Source of the DNA: Ectopseudomonas mendocina
GTDB lineage: Bacteria; Pseudomonadota; Gammaproteobacteria; Pseudomonadales; Pseudomonadaceae
Assembly: GCF_007049795.1 (NCBI RefSeq)
Contig: NZ_SCFY01000005.1
Coordinates: forward strand, 1 to 64,000
Reading direction: 5' to 3'
Length of the DNA: 64,000 bases
Shown here in pieces: positions 30,240-39,156 of the stretch. Every line of letters starts with the position of its first letter. Within the stretch, counting starts at the first letter, position 1. The notes beneath the pieces are model-generated. The model did no database searches. It had not been told where the DNA came from and was given only the letters and a program-made list of their open reading frames with translations. Both the position numbers and the translations under genes were made by a program.

Positions 30240-30452
30240 GTGAGTGTCAAACATCTGAATCAAGGCCAATTGGCCGAACGCTGGGGAGTCAGCGAAGCAA
30301 CGCTTGAACGCTGGCGCTCCGAAGGTATCGGCCCGGTATTTCTGAAGCTGCAGGGGCGCGTCGCTTATCGCATCGAGGACATCGAAGCCTACGAGGCTGA
30401 GAGCCTGCGCAAGAGCACCTCTGAACGCGTCAATGCGGGAGGTGCGCTGTGA
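30240..30452 (+). CDS. AlpA/excisionase-like HTH protein
   Basis: 70 residues from a GTG at 30240 with AAGGAG 6 nt upstream; the frame is open from 30054 but that start would cross the terminator. MerR-type helix-turn-helix: LNQGQLAERWGVSEATLERW then RSEGIGPVFLKLQGRVAYR. These resemble AlpA and excisionases. As first gene of the rightward early operon it may control excision or early transcription. It overlaps the next gene by 4 nt. Confidence 0.8.
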   Translation: MSVKHLNQGQLAERWGVSEATLERWRSEGIGPVFLKLQGRVAYRIEDIEAYEAESLRKSTSERVNAGGAL

Positions 30453-30919
30453 ACCGCATCTCCCCCGACGAAGTCCTGACCACCCCGGCAGGCGAACTCG
30501 CTGCGCTTGCCAGCGAATCGTTGTTCCAGCTCAAGAACGACGCTGCTGATCTTCTGGCTGCTGCCAAGGCGATCGTCGAGCACGTCGATCGCGCACTGGA
30601 TCTCAAGTATGCCGACCGCGCACACCAGCTGCGCTTGGCGGCAGGCAAGGACACCGGCGTCGTCCATTTCGACGACGGGCACGTCCGCATCACCGCCGAT
30701 CTACCCAAGAAGGTCGACTGGGACCAGAAGCGGCTCTCCGAGATCACCCAGCGCATCGCCGCCAACGGTGACGACCCGTCCGAGTACGTGGAGATCAGCT
30801 ACCGGATCTCGGAAACCAAGTTCAACGCGTGGCCCGAGTCGCTCAAGAGCGCCTTCGCCCCGGCACGCACCCTCAAGACCGGCAAGCCGGGCTTCCGTCT
30901 CGCTCTGCTTCAGGAGTAA
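30449..30919 (+). CDS. Conserved-type phage early protein
   Basis: 156 residues, no recognised domain. An N-terminal helical part (ELAALASESLFQLKNDAADL) is followed by a strand-rich part (DTGVVHFDDGHVRITADLP, YVEISYRISETKF). It resembles small early proteins that precede recombination genes in such prophages. ATGA overlap with the HTH gene; short gap to the next gene. Confidence 0.6.
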   Translation: MNRISPDEVLTTPAGELAALASESLFQLKNDAADLLAAAKAIVEHVDRALDLKYADRAHQLRLAAGKDTGVVHFDDGHVRITADLPKKVDWDQKRLSEITQRIAANGDDPSEYVEISYRISETKFNAWPESLKSAFAPARTLKTGKPGFRLALLQE

Positions 30920-30924
30920 TAGCC

Positions 30925-31239
30925 ATGAAAACCAAACCTACGCTGCTCGAACTGCTGCGCAAGCAGCCGGAAATGTATCTCCGTGATCTGCCGGAAAACA
31001 TCCGCATCCCGGCACTGGACGGCAATCGCCCCGACGAAGTCGTGCGTCGCATCGAAGACGCCACCATTGATGACCTGGCATTCGCGATCCAGGGCATGGA
31101 GTCGGAATCCCGTCTGATCCATCGCCGTCTGAGCGGTCTGCGCGACCTGTACGAAATGGCCCGCAAGCGCGGCGCACTCGGCGTGACCACCGTCGCTGAC
31201 GCGTTCGCCAACATCAGCACCGAGGAGGCCGGCAAATGA
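30925..31239 (+). CDS. Small phage early protein
   Basis: 104 residues from the ATG at 30925 (MKTKPTLLELLRKQPEMYLR), with AGGAG upstream. Mostly helical, no known domain. ATGA overlap with the AAA protein gene indicates coupled translation. Confidence 0.6.
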   Translation: MKTKPTLLELLRKQPEMYLRDLPENIRIPALDGNRPDEVVRRIEDATIDDLAFAIQGMESESRLIHRRLSGLRDLYEMARKRGALGVTTVADAFANISTEEAGK

Positions 31240-32111
31240 GCCTCCCCATCATTACTGCAGACCAGCGCCTGGCCGAGCGCCGTGGCGTGAAAGGCGTGCT
31301 CGTCGGCAAGAGCGGCATCGGCAAAACGTCACAGCTCTGGACGCTGAAACCCACGGCCACCCTGTTCTTTGATCTTGAGGCTGGTGATCTCGCGGTCGAG
31401 GGCTGGGCCGGCGACACGATCCGTCCGCGCACCTGGCAGGAGTGTCGTGACTTCGCGGTGTACATCGGCGGGCCGAACCCGGCGCTGCGCGACGACCAGC
31501 CGTTCAGCCAGGCCCACTTCGACGCCGTGTGCGCGCGCTTCGGTGATCCGACGGTCCTGGACAAGTACGACACCGTGTTCGTCGACTCCATCACCGTGGC
31601 CGGTCGCCTGTGCCTGCAATGGTGCAAGGGCCAGCCCCAGGCCTACTCCGAGAAGACCGGCAAACCCGACAGCCGGGGTGCGTATGGGCTGATGGGCCAG
31701 GAAATGATCGGCTGGCTGACCCACCTGCAGCACACGCGCGGCAAGAACGTGTGGTTCGTCGGCATCCTCGACGAGCGGCTGGATGACTTCAATCGCCGCG
31801 TGTTCTCGCTGCAGATCGACGGCTCGAAAACCGGACTTGAACTGCCCGGCATCGTCGATGAGGTCGTCACCTTGGCCGAGCTGAAGGCCGATGACGGCGC
31901 CAGTTACCGCGCATTCGTCTGCCACACGCTGAACGCATGGGGCTACCCCGCCAAGGACCGCTCCGGGCGGCTCGATCCTATCGAGGAGCCACACCTCGGC
32001 CGCCTCATGGAAAAGATCGCCGGCCCGGCCAAGCCCGCTACCGAACGGCTCGATTTCGCGCGCCCCGCGCCCGCTGCCATCCCCGAATCCACTTCGACTC
32101 AGGAGTCCTGA
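31236..32111 (+). CDS. AAA ATP-binding protein (RecA-like fold)
   Basis: 291 residues. The Walker A motif is VGKSGIGKTSQL (about 28-39), followed by TLFFDLEAGD, a Walker B-like YDTVFVDSITVAGRL (about 110-124) and KNVWFVGILDE. It fits the phage AAA_24 nucleotide-binding group that often precedes a single-strand-binding or DUF669-type gene and a helicase, as here. A role in phage recombination or replication is inferred. Its C-terminus is Pro/Ala-rich. Confidence 0.8.
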   Translation: MSLPIITADQRLAERRGVKGVLVGKSGIGKTSQLWTLKPTATLFFDLEAGDLAVEGWAGDTIRPRTWQECRDFAVYIGGPNPALRDDQPFSQAHFDAVCARFGDPTVLDKYDTVFVDSITVAGRLCLQWCKGQPQAYSEKTGKPDSRGAYGLMGQEMIGWLTHLQHTRGKNVWFVGILDERLDDFNRRVFSLQIDGSKTGLELPGIVDEVVTLAELKADDGASYRAFVCHTLNAWGYPAKDRSGRLDPIEEPHLGRLMEKIAGPAKPATERLDFARPAPAAIPESTSTQES

Positions 32112-32113
32112 TC

Positions 32114-32719
32114 ATGACCTACTTCGATTTCAATTCCGCTTCCGAACAGACCTCTTTCGACCTGATCCCCAAAGGCACGCTGGTGCGTGTCCGCATGACC
32201 ATCAAGCCGGGTGGCTTCGATGATCCGTCGCAGGGATGGACCGGCGGCTACGCTACCCGTAACGACAACACCGGCTCGGTGTACCTGAACTGCGAGTTCG
32301 TCGTGATGGAGGGTGAGTTCGCCCGTCGCAAGATGTGGTCGCTGATCGGCCTGCACAGTCCGAAAGGCCCTGAGTGGGCAAACATGGGCCGCACCTTCGT
32401 CAAGGCGATCCTCAACTCAGCGCGCGGCGTTCATCCTGGCGACAACAGTCCTGCCGCGCAGAACGCGCGCCGCATCAGCGGGTTTGCCGATCTCGATGGC
32501 ATCGAGTTTCTCGGCAAGGTCGACTGGGACAAAGACCAGAACGGCCAAGACAAGAGCGTGATCAAGGCCGCGATCACGCCCGACCACAAGGACTACGCCG
32601 CCCTCATGGGTGGCGCGCAGGGAGCAGCGAAAGCGCCAGCACCCGCAAACGGGTCGAATGCGTATGCCCAGGCCACGGGCCGTGCCTCCGTGCCGGGTCG
32701 CCCGAGCTGGGCACAGTAA
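32114..32719 (+). CDS. Phage replication/recombination accessory protein
   Basis: 201 residues from the ATG at 32114, preceded by AGGAG. A compact strand-rich N-terminal domain (about 1-160; LIPKGTLVRVRMTIKPGG, WTGGYATRNDNTGSVYLNCE) has a low-complexity tail (AKAPAPANGSNAYAQATGRA). It resembles the DUF669 or single-strand-binding type of protein that sits between an AAA protein and a helicase, but the match is by layout and not certain. Confidence 0.6.
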   Translation: MTYFDFNSASEQTSFDLIPKGTLVRVRMTIKPGGFDDPSQGWTGGYATRNDNTGSVYLNCEFVVMEGEFARRKMWSLIGLHSPKGPEWANMGRTFVKAILNSARGVHPGDNSPAAQNARRISGFADLDGIEFLGKVDWDKDQNGQDKSVIKAAITPDHKDYAALMGGAQGAAKAPAPANGSNAYAQATGRASVPGRPSWAQ

Positions 32720-32732
32720 GGGGGACGCCGCC

Positions 32733-34409
32733 ATGATGCTCCGCCCCCGCCAAGCCCTGCTGGTCGAGCGCTCTTTGGCGGCGCTCGCCCAACACGGCAA
32801 CACCCTATCTGTTGGCCCCACCGGGTCGGGCAAGACCATCATGCTGTCGGCGGTGGCCGGCAGCTTGTTGGCCGAGCCAGATGCCAAGGCCTGCATCCTC
32901 GCCCACCGTGATGAGCTGACCGGCCAGAACCTGACCAAATTCGCACGGGTGAATCCGGGCGTCAGCACCTCCGTGTTCGACGCCAAGGACAAATCCTGGT
33001 CCGGGCGCGCCACGTTCGCGATGGTGCAAACGCTGTCGCGCGACAACCATCTCGCTGCCATCCCGATCCTCGATCTACTGGTGATCGATGAAGCGCATCA
33101 CGCAGCCTCGGCCTCGTACCGCCGCGTGATCGACCGGGTGCTGGACAAGAACTCGCGCGCCCAGATCTTCGGGGTGACGGCGACGCCTGCGCGCAGTGAC
33201 GGCAAGGGACTACGGGAGGTCTTCAGCAACGTCGCGGATCAAATCACCCTGGGCGAGCTGATCGCCTCCGGCCACCTCGTGCCGCCACGCACCTTTGTCA
33301 TCGATGTCGGCGCCCAGGAGCAGTTGACGCGGGTCCGGCGCACGGCCACTGACTTCGACATGACGGAAGTCGAGGCGATTCTCAACAAGACGCCCATCAC
33401 CGATGCCGTGATCCGTCATTGGCGGGAGAAGGCCGGCGACCGCAAGACGATCGTGTTCTGCTCGACCGTCGCCCATGCCGAATGTGTGCGCCAGGCCTTT
33501 CAGGATGCTGGTGTATCCGCCGTGATCGTGCACGGCGAGCTGTCTGATGCTGAGCGAAAGACACGACTGGCCGAGTACGAATCCGGTACCGCGCAGGTCG
33601 TGGTCAATGTGGCTGTGCTCACGGAGGGCTACGACTTCACGCCCACCTCCTGCGTGGTTCTGCTGCGACCCAGCTCGCACAAGTCGACTCTGACCCAGAT
33701 GATCGGGCGTGGCCTGCGCACTATCGATCCAGCGGAGCATCCGGGCGTCATCAAGACCGATTGCGTGGTCCTGGACTTCGGCACCGCGACCTTGATGCAC
33801 GGCTCTCTGGAACAGGACGTCAATCTCGACGGACACCAGCATCACGGCGAAGCGCCTACCAAGGACTGCCCGTCCTGTGAAGCCACCGTCCCGCTCGGCT
33901 GCCGTGAATGCCCGCTGTGCGGCTTCGTCTGGGAGAACGAGACCACCGAGGAGGGAGATGCGCTGGCCGATTTCGTGATGACCGAGATCGATCTCCTCAA
34001 GCGCTCCAACTTCCGCTGGTGCGATCTGTTCGGCTGCGACGACGCACTGATGGCGACTGGCTTCAACGCCTGGGGTGGCGTCTTCTTCCTGAACGGCCGC
34101 TGGCATGCCGTGGGCGGAGGTAAGGATCTGCAGCCGCGCTTGCTGGCTGTCGGCGACCGCACGGTTTGCATGGCCAAAGCCGATGACTGGCTGAACGACC
34201 GCGAGTCGGCTGACTCCGCGCATAAGACCCGTCGTTGGCTGAACGAGCCGCCGACCGCGAAGCAACTCCAGTATCTGCCGCAGGCGTTGCGCGCCGACTT
34301 TGGCATGACGCGCTACCAGGCCTCGGCGCTGCTGTCCTTCCAGTTCAACAAGTCGTCGATTCAGCGCCTCGTGGTGGCTGCCAACGATGCCCACCGGGAG
34401 GCCGCGTGA
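32733..34409 (+). CDS. DEAD-box superfamily II helicase
   Basis: 558 residues from the ATG at 32733 (GGGGG upstream). Motif I is GPTGSGKT (28-35), motif II is DEAH (119-122), motif III is GVTATPARSDG, and the helicase C domain has IVFCSTVAHAE, VAVLTEGYDFTPTSC and QMIGRGLRT. A zinc-ribbon-like CPSC...CRECPLC follows at about 375-395. It is probably an ATP-dependent unwinding enzyme of phage replication or recombination. It overlaps the next gene at a GTGA. Confidence 0.9.
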   Translation: MMLRPRQALLVERSLAALAQHGNTLSVGPTGSGKTIMLSAVAGSLLAEPDAKACILAHRDELTGQNLTKFARVNPGVSTSVFDAKDKSWSGRATFAMVQTLSRDNHLAAIPILDLLVIDEAHHAASASYRRVIDRVLDKNSRAQIFGVTATPARSDGKGLREVFSNVADQITLGELIASGHLVPPRTFVIDVGAQEQLTRVRRTATDFDMTEVEAILNKTPITDAVIRHWREKAGDRKTIVFCSTVAHAECVRQAFQDAGVSAVIVHGELSDAERKTRLAEYESGTAQVVVNVAVLTEGYDFTPTSCVVLLRPSSHKSTLTQMIGRGLRTIDPAEHPGVIKTDCVVLDFGTATLMHGSLEQDVNLDGHQHHGEAPTKDCPSCEATVPLGCRECPLCGFVWENETTEEGDALADFVMTEIDLLKRSNFRWCDLFGCDDALMATGFNAWGGVFFLNGRWHAVGGGKDLQPRLLAVGDRTVCMAKADDWLNDRESADSAHKTRRWLNEPPTAKQLQYLPQALRADFGMTRYQASALLSFQFNKSSIQRLVVAANDAHREAA

Positions 34410-34828
34410 AATGTGCAGTCTGCTCACGAAAGGCCAAGGGCTTCGGCTACTTCAATCCACGCCTGCCGCGCAGCGATCCACGACGTTACTCGGACCGCTG
34501 GGTGTTCTGCTCCATGCGCTGCCAGAACGCATTTTCGCGACTCATGGAAAAGACGGGAGGTCACATGATCGATCCCAGTGATATCGAGCTCGCCGCCATG
34601 GCGTCCTGCTTGGCGCCGCTTGGCGAGTATGTCGGCTCCATCGGTATGCAGCGACCGCTGGCGGACTACAGCAAAGACGAAGTGCTGATGCTGATCGACG
34701 TGGTGGTGACTGCGTACCAGGAACACATGCTCGTCGAGCACGAGCGGATGGCAGAAAAGGATCGCGCCTTTCTTGAGGAGCGGCTCGCCCGGCAAGGCAA
34801 GGCGGCTTCGACGGGAGTGCCGTTCTGA
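34406..34828 (+). CDS. Zinc-finger phage protein (DUF6511 type)
   Basis: 140 residues from a GTG at 34406 that overlaps the helicase stop, with GGGAG 6 nt upstream. The N-terminus has paired Cys (KCAVCSRKAKGFGYF and FCSMRCQNAF), a small zinc site, followed by a helical part (IDPSDIELAAMASCLAPLGE). I recall the same layout as DUF6511 in related prophages. Function unknown. Confidence 0.75.
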   Translation: MKCAVCSRKAKGFGYFNPRLPRSDPRRYSDRWVFCSMRCQNAFSRLMEKTGGHMIDPSDIELAAMASCLAPLGEYVGSIGMQRPLADYSKDEVLMLIDVVVTAYQEHMLVEHERMAEKDRAFLEERLARQGKAASTGVPF

Positions 34829-35583
34829 TGCTGGATTTCAATCACCGTCCCAAGATCCATGAGCTGATCGGCATGCTCATCGACGCTGCACTAAGCGCCG
34901 ACCGTGACAACCAATCCCGTCGCAACTACCTCGGTGCGTCTCGGTTAGGCGTCGCCTGCGAGCGCGCGTTGCAATACGAGTATCTCCAAACCCCTGTCGA
35001 TCCTGGCAGGGACATCCCGGGTCGCGTGTTGCGCATCTTCGAGGTGGGACACGCTCTCGAAGAGCTGGCCATTCGTTGGCTGCGCATGGCCGGACTCGAT
35101 CTGTACACCCAAAAGGCCAGCGGCGGTCAGTTCGGCTTTTCCGTTGCAGGCGGCCGTATTCAAGGGCACGTCGATGGCGTCCTGAACGGCGGCCCCGCAG
35201 AGCTACGAATGAGCTATCCGGCCCTGTGGGAGTGCAAGACCATGAACGACAAGTCCTGGCGGGATACCGTCAAGCACGGCGTCAGCAAATCCAAACCGGT
35301 CTATGCCGCGCAGATTGCCATCTATCAGGCCTACATGGAAGCCAGCATCCCGGGCATTTCCGCGAACCCAGCGTTGTTCACTGCGATCAACAAGGACTCC
35401 GAGGAGATCTGGTTCGAGTTGGTGCCGTTTGACGGCGGCCTGGCACAGCGCATGTCCGATCGCGCGGTTCGAGTCATCACGGCAACGGACAGCCAGGAAC
35501 TGCTGCCGCGCCATGCAACCACCCCAACGCATGTCGAGTGCAAGTTCTGCCCCTGGCAGGACCGCTGTTGGAGTTCGACATGA
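34828..35583 (+). CDS. PD-(D/E)XK nuclease, Cas4-like
   Basis: 251 residues. The nuclease core is GHVDGVL (Asp 116) and WECKTM (Glu 135, Lys 137), followed by AAQIAIYQAYM, the QxxxY motif of RecB-type nucleases. Four Cys, one near 44 (VACERAL) and three at the C-terminus (CKFCPWQDRC, about 238-247), match the iron-sulphur layout of Cas4 and AddB. It is probably a 5' or flap exonuclease of phage recombination. It overlaps its neighbours by 1 and 4 nt. Confidence 0.8.
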   Translation: MLDFNHRPKIHELIGMLIDAALSADRDNQSRRNYLGASRLGVACERALQYEYLQTPVDPGRDIPGRVLRIFEVGHALEELAIRWLRMAGLDLYTQKASGGQFGFSVAGGRIQGHVDGVLNGGPAELRMSYPALWECKTMNDKSWRDTVKHGVSKSKPVYAAQIAIYQAYMEASIPGISANPALFTAINKDSEEIWFELVPFDGGLAQRMSDRAVRVITATDSQELLPRHATTPTHVECKFCPWQDRCWSST

Positions 35584-37769
35584 TGGCCGACAACATCATC
35601 TGGCTCGACTTCAATGACGCCCCCGAGCAGCGCGACGAATTGACCTCTGACACCGATGCCTTGCGCGCTGGCTTGCTGGATCGACTTGAGGCGGTTCTTC
35701 ACTACCTGTTTCCGCAGGGGCGCATCCGGGGTGGCAAGTTCTACGTCGGTGATGTCGATGGCAACCCGGGCAAGAGTCTGGTGGTTGAGCTGGACGGACC
35801 ACGGCGCGGCCTGTGGAAAGACTTCTCCACCGATGAGGGCGGCGACATCATCGATCTGTGGGCGCGCTCGCAAGGTCGATCCGCCCGCAGCGACTTCCCA
35901 CGTATCGCCGCAGAGATCCGGCAGTGGCTCGGCATTGCTACCCCGGTTGGCACGCCGATGCGCCGTGATGTTCGCAGCGTGCAGATGGATGACCTCGGCG
36001 CCTACACCGGCAAATGGGATTACCTGACTCCCGATGGCGAGCTGATCGCCTGCGTCTACCGGTATGACCCGCCGACAGGCAAAGAGTACCGCCCATGGGA
36101 TGTGCGAGCCCGCATGTGGCGCGCCCCCGACCCGAGGCCACTCTACAACCAGCCGGCCATTGGGAAAGCGCGAGAGGTCGTCCTGGTCGAAGGCGAGAAA
36201 TGTGCGGCTGCGTTGATTGCCTGCGGCATTGCGGCCACCACCGCGATGAACGGCGCCAAGGCACCAGTCGACAAGACCGACTGGCGTCCATTAGCCGGGA
36301 AATCCGTGGTCATCTGGCCGGACCGGGATGCCCCTGGCTGGGACTACGCCGAGAGCGCAGCGCGTGCTTGCGTGGCTGCAGGCAGCACATCAGTGGCCAT
36401 CCTGGTGCCGCCAACCGACAAGCCACCGAAGTGGGATGCCGCAGACGCTATCGACGAAGGGTTCGACTGCGCGGCGTTCATCGCTAAGGGCGAACGTCGC
36501 GTGGTCAAGGCGGCAGCTGCCTCTCTGCCCACCTTCACGCTCGGCGAACTGCTCGACGACAACTCACCGTTGCCACCGGATCTGATCGCTCCACGCGTGC
36601 TGACACCGGCAGGCATGTTGGTATTCGGCGGCGCACCGAAAGTCGGCAAGAGTGACTTTCTGTTGTCGTGGCTGGCTCACATGGCGGCTGGCGCCGCGTT
36701 CCTGGGTATGCAGCCACCCAGACCGCTGCGGGTGTTCTACCTGCAGGCCGAGGTTCAGTACCACTACCTGCGCGAGCGCGTGAAGGATGTCCGCCTGCCA
36801 TCACACCGGCTTTTGGATGCCCGCGCCAACTTCGTCGCCACACCGCAGTTGCGGCTAGTGCTCGATGACGCAGGGCTGGCGCAGGTGATTCCAGCAATTG
36901 CGAACGCCTTTGGCGGCGAGCCTCCCGACATCATCGCCATCGACCCCATCCGCAATGTATTCGACGGTGGTGATGCCGGTGGCGAGAACGACAACGGCGC
37001 CATGCTGTTCTTCCTGTCCCAGCGGGTGGAGCGCATTCGCCAGGCAGTGAATCCGGACGCCGGCGTCATTCTCGCCCACCACACCAAGAAGCTCGGCAAG
37101 AAGCAATTCGAGGAGGACCCGTTCCAGGCACTGGCCGGCGCAGGAAGCCTGCGCGGTTACTACTCGACCGGGATGTTGTTGTTCAGGCCCGACGAGACCA
37201 GAACGACCCGCCAGCTGATCTACGAGCTGCGCAACGGCGCGGGTATCCCGCAAAGGCATGTCGACAAGATCAACGGCGAGTGGCGCGAGGTCGATGCCAA
37301 CGAGCGATTGGTGATGAAGGACTACGGCGAGCGCTTGGATGCCGAGCGCCGCCGCAAACGCGACGCGATCCTTCAGATCTTGTTCGAGGAGGCCGGCAAC
37401 GGACGCTGCTACACCGCCAACCAGTTCGCCGAGTCCTTCGAGGGCAAGGCCGGTCTGGGCGGCGAGCGCACCATCCGCGAACGCGTCTCTGCGCTCTCGA
37501 CGCAGGGCTACATCAAGTACTTCCGCAACGCTGCGGACTACGGTCTGCCGTCCAGCGGCCGCACCAAGTTCGGCTATCTCTGCGTCGAAGGCATGGTGCT
37601 GCGCATGCCGACGGGCGAAGTCGACACGGCCACCGGCGAGCTGCCGATGCGCGAGCACACGGTGCTCCCAACCCATTACAAGTGCCCGCATTCCGGCGCC
37701 TCGATGCCTGTCGAGAACCCAGATGTGTGGGTCTACCACGACGAACTGAACGACCCGGAGGCCTCATGA
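35580..37769 (+). CDS. TOPRIM/RecA-like primase-helicase
   Basis: 729 residues from the ATG at 35580, overlapping the nuclease stop. A TOPRIM part (about 199-280) has REVVLVEGEKCAAAL and VVIWPDRDAPG. A RecA-like AAA_25 ATPase (about 335-560) has Walker A GGAPKVGKSDF and PPDIIAIDPIRNVFDG as Walker B, with ILAHHTKK. A C-terminal winged-helix region (about 605-670) follows. It should prime and unwind at the phage origin. No zinc-binding primase domain is seen at the N-terminus. The cluster of 9-mer repeats starts just after its stop. Confidence 0.85.
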   Translation: MMADNIIWLDFNDAPEQRDELTSDTDALRAGLLDRLEAVLHYLFPQGRIRGGKFYVGDVDGNPGKSLVVELDGPRRGLWKDFSTDEGGDIIDLWARSQGRSARSDFPRIAAEIRQWLGIATPVGTPMRRDVRSVQMDDLGAYTGKWDYLTPDGELIACVYRYDPPTGKEYRPWDVRARMWRAPDPRPLYNQPAIGKAREVVLVEGEKCAAALIACGIAATTAMNGAKAPVDKTDWRPLAGKSVVIWPDRDAPGWDYAESAARACVAAGSTSVAILVPPTDKPPKWDAADAIDEGFDCAAFIAKGERRVVKAAAASLPTFTLGELLDDNSPLPPDLIAPRVLTPAGMLVFGGAPKVGKSDFLLSWLAHMAAGAAFLGMQPPRPLRVFYLQAEVQYHYLRERVKDVRLPSHRLLDARANFVATPQLRLVLDDAGLAQVIPAIANAFGGEPPDIIAIDPIRNVFDGGDAGGENDNGAMLFFLSQRVERIRQAVNPDAGVILAHHTKKLGKKQFEEDPFQALAGAGSLRGYYSTGMLLFRPDETRTTRQLIYELRNGAGIPQRHVDKINGEWREVDANERLVMKDYGERLDAERRRKRDAILQILFEEAGNGRCYTANQFAESFEGKAGLGGERTIRERVSALSTQGYIKYFRNAADYGLPSSGRTKFGYLCVEGMVLRMPTGEVDTATGELPMREHTVLPTHYKCPHSGASMPVENPDVWVYHDELNDPEAS

Positions 37770-38545
37770 ACATTGCCCAATCGGCAGTTGGCAGCGCCGT
37801 TGCCAACTGTACCCATTTCCTTGCCAACTACCTGCAGTTGGCAAACTCCTGCCAACTGGAAGTCCAGTCAGATCAAGGCATTGCAGGGAATGACCCGCAG
37901 TTGGCAGTTGGCAACGATGCCAACTTGCCAACTGGCGCAAACCCGCGTGGTTGCTGGACTTTCTCCCATTCTCCAGTTGGCGAAAACTCCCCCTCCTACT
38001 ACGTAGGAGAGGGACCAGAGGGTCCCTCCACCCTACGTAGGGGGCTTGCCGGTCACTCGGGATCAGATCATCAGCGGCCATCCGTGCCCTCGATCCTGGC
38101 ACTGGATCTCGGCACCCAGACAGGCTGGGCACTACGCGACCGCGATGGTGCAGTGACCAGCGGATCGGAATCCTTCAAGCCGCAACGCTTCGAGGGTGGC
38201 GGCATGCGCTACCTGCGTTTCAAGCGCTGGCTCACCGAGATCAAGCAGTCCTGCGATGGCATCGAAGCGGTGTACTTCGAGGAAGTCCGCCGCCACGCCG
38301 GGGTCGATGCGGCACACGCCTATGGCGGGTTCATGGCTCACCTCACCGCATGGTGCGAGCATCACCAGATCCCGTACCAAGGCGTTCCGGTCGGCACGAT
38401 CAAGAAGCACGCCACCGGCAAAGGCAATGCGAGCAAGGACCAGATGATCGGCGCCGTTCGTCTGCGTGGCCACGCGCCTGCCGACGACAACGAAGCCGAC
38501 GCCATTGCCCTCCTGCACTGGGCTATCGAGACGCAGGAGGTGTGA
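37766..38545 (+). CDS. RuvC-like nuclease, iteron-encoded N-terminus
   Basis: The frame starts at the ATG at 37766 (GGAGG upstream, ATGA overlap with the primase gene) and gives 259 residues. The first 106 are translated through the iterons and palindromes and are low-complexity. The enzyme domain begins at a GTG at 38084: ILALDLGTQTGWALR (catalytic Asp), AVYFEEVRRH (Glu) and ADDNEADAIALL (Asp pair), the RNase H-fold layout of Holliday junction resolvases. The 153-residue form from 38084 equals the usual family length, but its ribosome binding site is weak. Either start is possible. Confidence 0.75.
   Translation: MNIAQSAVGSAVANCTHFLANYLQLANSCQLEVQSDQGIAGNDPQLAVGNDANLPTGANPRGCWTFSHSPVGENSPSYYVGEGPEGPSTLRRGLAGHSGSDHQRPSVPSILALDLGTQTGWALRDRDGAVTSGSESFKPQRFEGGGMRYLRFKRWLTEIKQSCDGIEAVYFEEVRRHAGVDAAHAYGGFMAHLTAWCEHHQIPYQGVPVGTIKKHATGKGNASKDQMIGAVRLRGHAPADDNEADAIALLHWAIETQEV
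37785..37982. repeat. Ten TGCCAACTG/CAGTTGGCA iterons
   Basis: The 9-mer occurs at 37785, 37801, 37822, 37835, 37850, 37898, 37905, 37918, 37926 and 37974, in both orientations; seven are exact and three differ at the last base. Several form facing pairs or overlap by one or two bases. Spacing is irregular, so it is not CRISPR. One more copy is at 30066. The cluster lies just after the primase gene and looks like a binding array, possibly the replication origin. Confidence 0.75.
37993..38042. repeat. Three clustered palindromes
   Basis: CTCCTAC/GTAGGAG (37993-38009), GGGACC/GGTCCC (38011-38026) and the perfect CCCTACGTAGGG (38031-38042) follow the iteron cluster directly. They could form hairpins at an origin or a protein-binding complex. 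Confidence 0.65.
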
Positions 38546-38546
38546 G

Positions 38547-38759
38547 ATGAAGGTTCCGACTCCCGCATACCGCTGTGCGCTGGCTCGACTGCAGCCCGAT
38601 CCGCGACCCGATCCTGAGCAGATCAAGCGCGAGGGCTGGCGCGACCAACAGATCCTGGTGATCTCGCCCGACGACACGCGGCTCGACTGGGTCGAACGTG
38701 AACTGCTTCGCCGGATCGGCGATCGGCTGTACGGGCCGAAGGAGCGTCGACATGGCTGA
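38547..38759 (+). CDS. Small phage protein
   Basis: 70 residues from the ATG at 38547 (GGAGG upstream). YRCALARLQPDPRPDPEQIK and DWVERELLRRIGDRLYG are the visible features. No known domain. It overlaps the DUF6362-type gene by 8 nt. Confidence 0.6.
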   Translation: MKVPTPAYRCALARLQPDPRPDPEQIKREGWRDQQILVISPDDTRLDWVERELLRRIGDRLYGPKERRHG

Positions 38760-39156
38760 GTGGACGATCGAGACCGTGGCCGATCGGTTCATCGAGGCCG
38801 CACGAACCGCCCACCGCCTGCCTCCGGTTCGGGTACAGGGCTACTTCAACTGCTGGCCGGCGATCAAACGCATGCCGTGGGAAAACCTGGGAGCTGAGCC
38901 ACGGGTCTACCGCTTTCCTCCCGATCCTGCTGCCATCGACCGGATGTTGGAGACCATGCGGTGGGTCCAGTGGCTTGAGGAGGACCAACGGCACCTCGTA
39001 TGGATGCGGGCGCAACGTTACCCATGGAAAGATATCTGTTGCCGTTTTGCCTGTGACCGGACCACTGCCTGGCGTCGTTGGCAGGCGGCACTGGCGATCG
39101 TCGTTGAGCAGCTGCAAGCGGCGAAGAGACATGGAGCGACAGCCAATTCGCACTGA
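38752..39156 (+). CDS. DUF6362-type phage protein
   Basis: 134 residues from the ATG at 38752. WTIETVADRFIEAARTAHRL and VRVQGYFNCWP lead to a sigma-factor-like helix-turn-helix region (WKDICCRFACDRTTAWRRWQ AALAIV). I recall the family as DUF6362. It may be a late regulator, since it is the last early gene before a terminator-rich gap. Confidence 0.75.
   Translation: MAEWTIETVADRFIEAARTAHRLPPVRVQGYFNCWPAIKRMPWENLGAEPRVYRFPPDPAAIDRMLETMRWVQWLEEDQRHLVWMRAQRYPWKDICCRFACDRTTAWRRWQAALAIVVEQLQAAKRHGATANSH

Noticed and set aside
33210..34427. 405-codon leftward frame over the helicase
   Set aside because: Antisense to a helicase with complete motifs; composition is that of a shadow frame.
37785..37982. 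Repeated TGCCAACTG considered as a CRISPR array
   Set aside because: Units are 9 bp, in both orientations, with irregular or no spacers.
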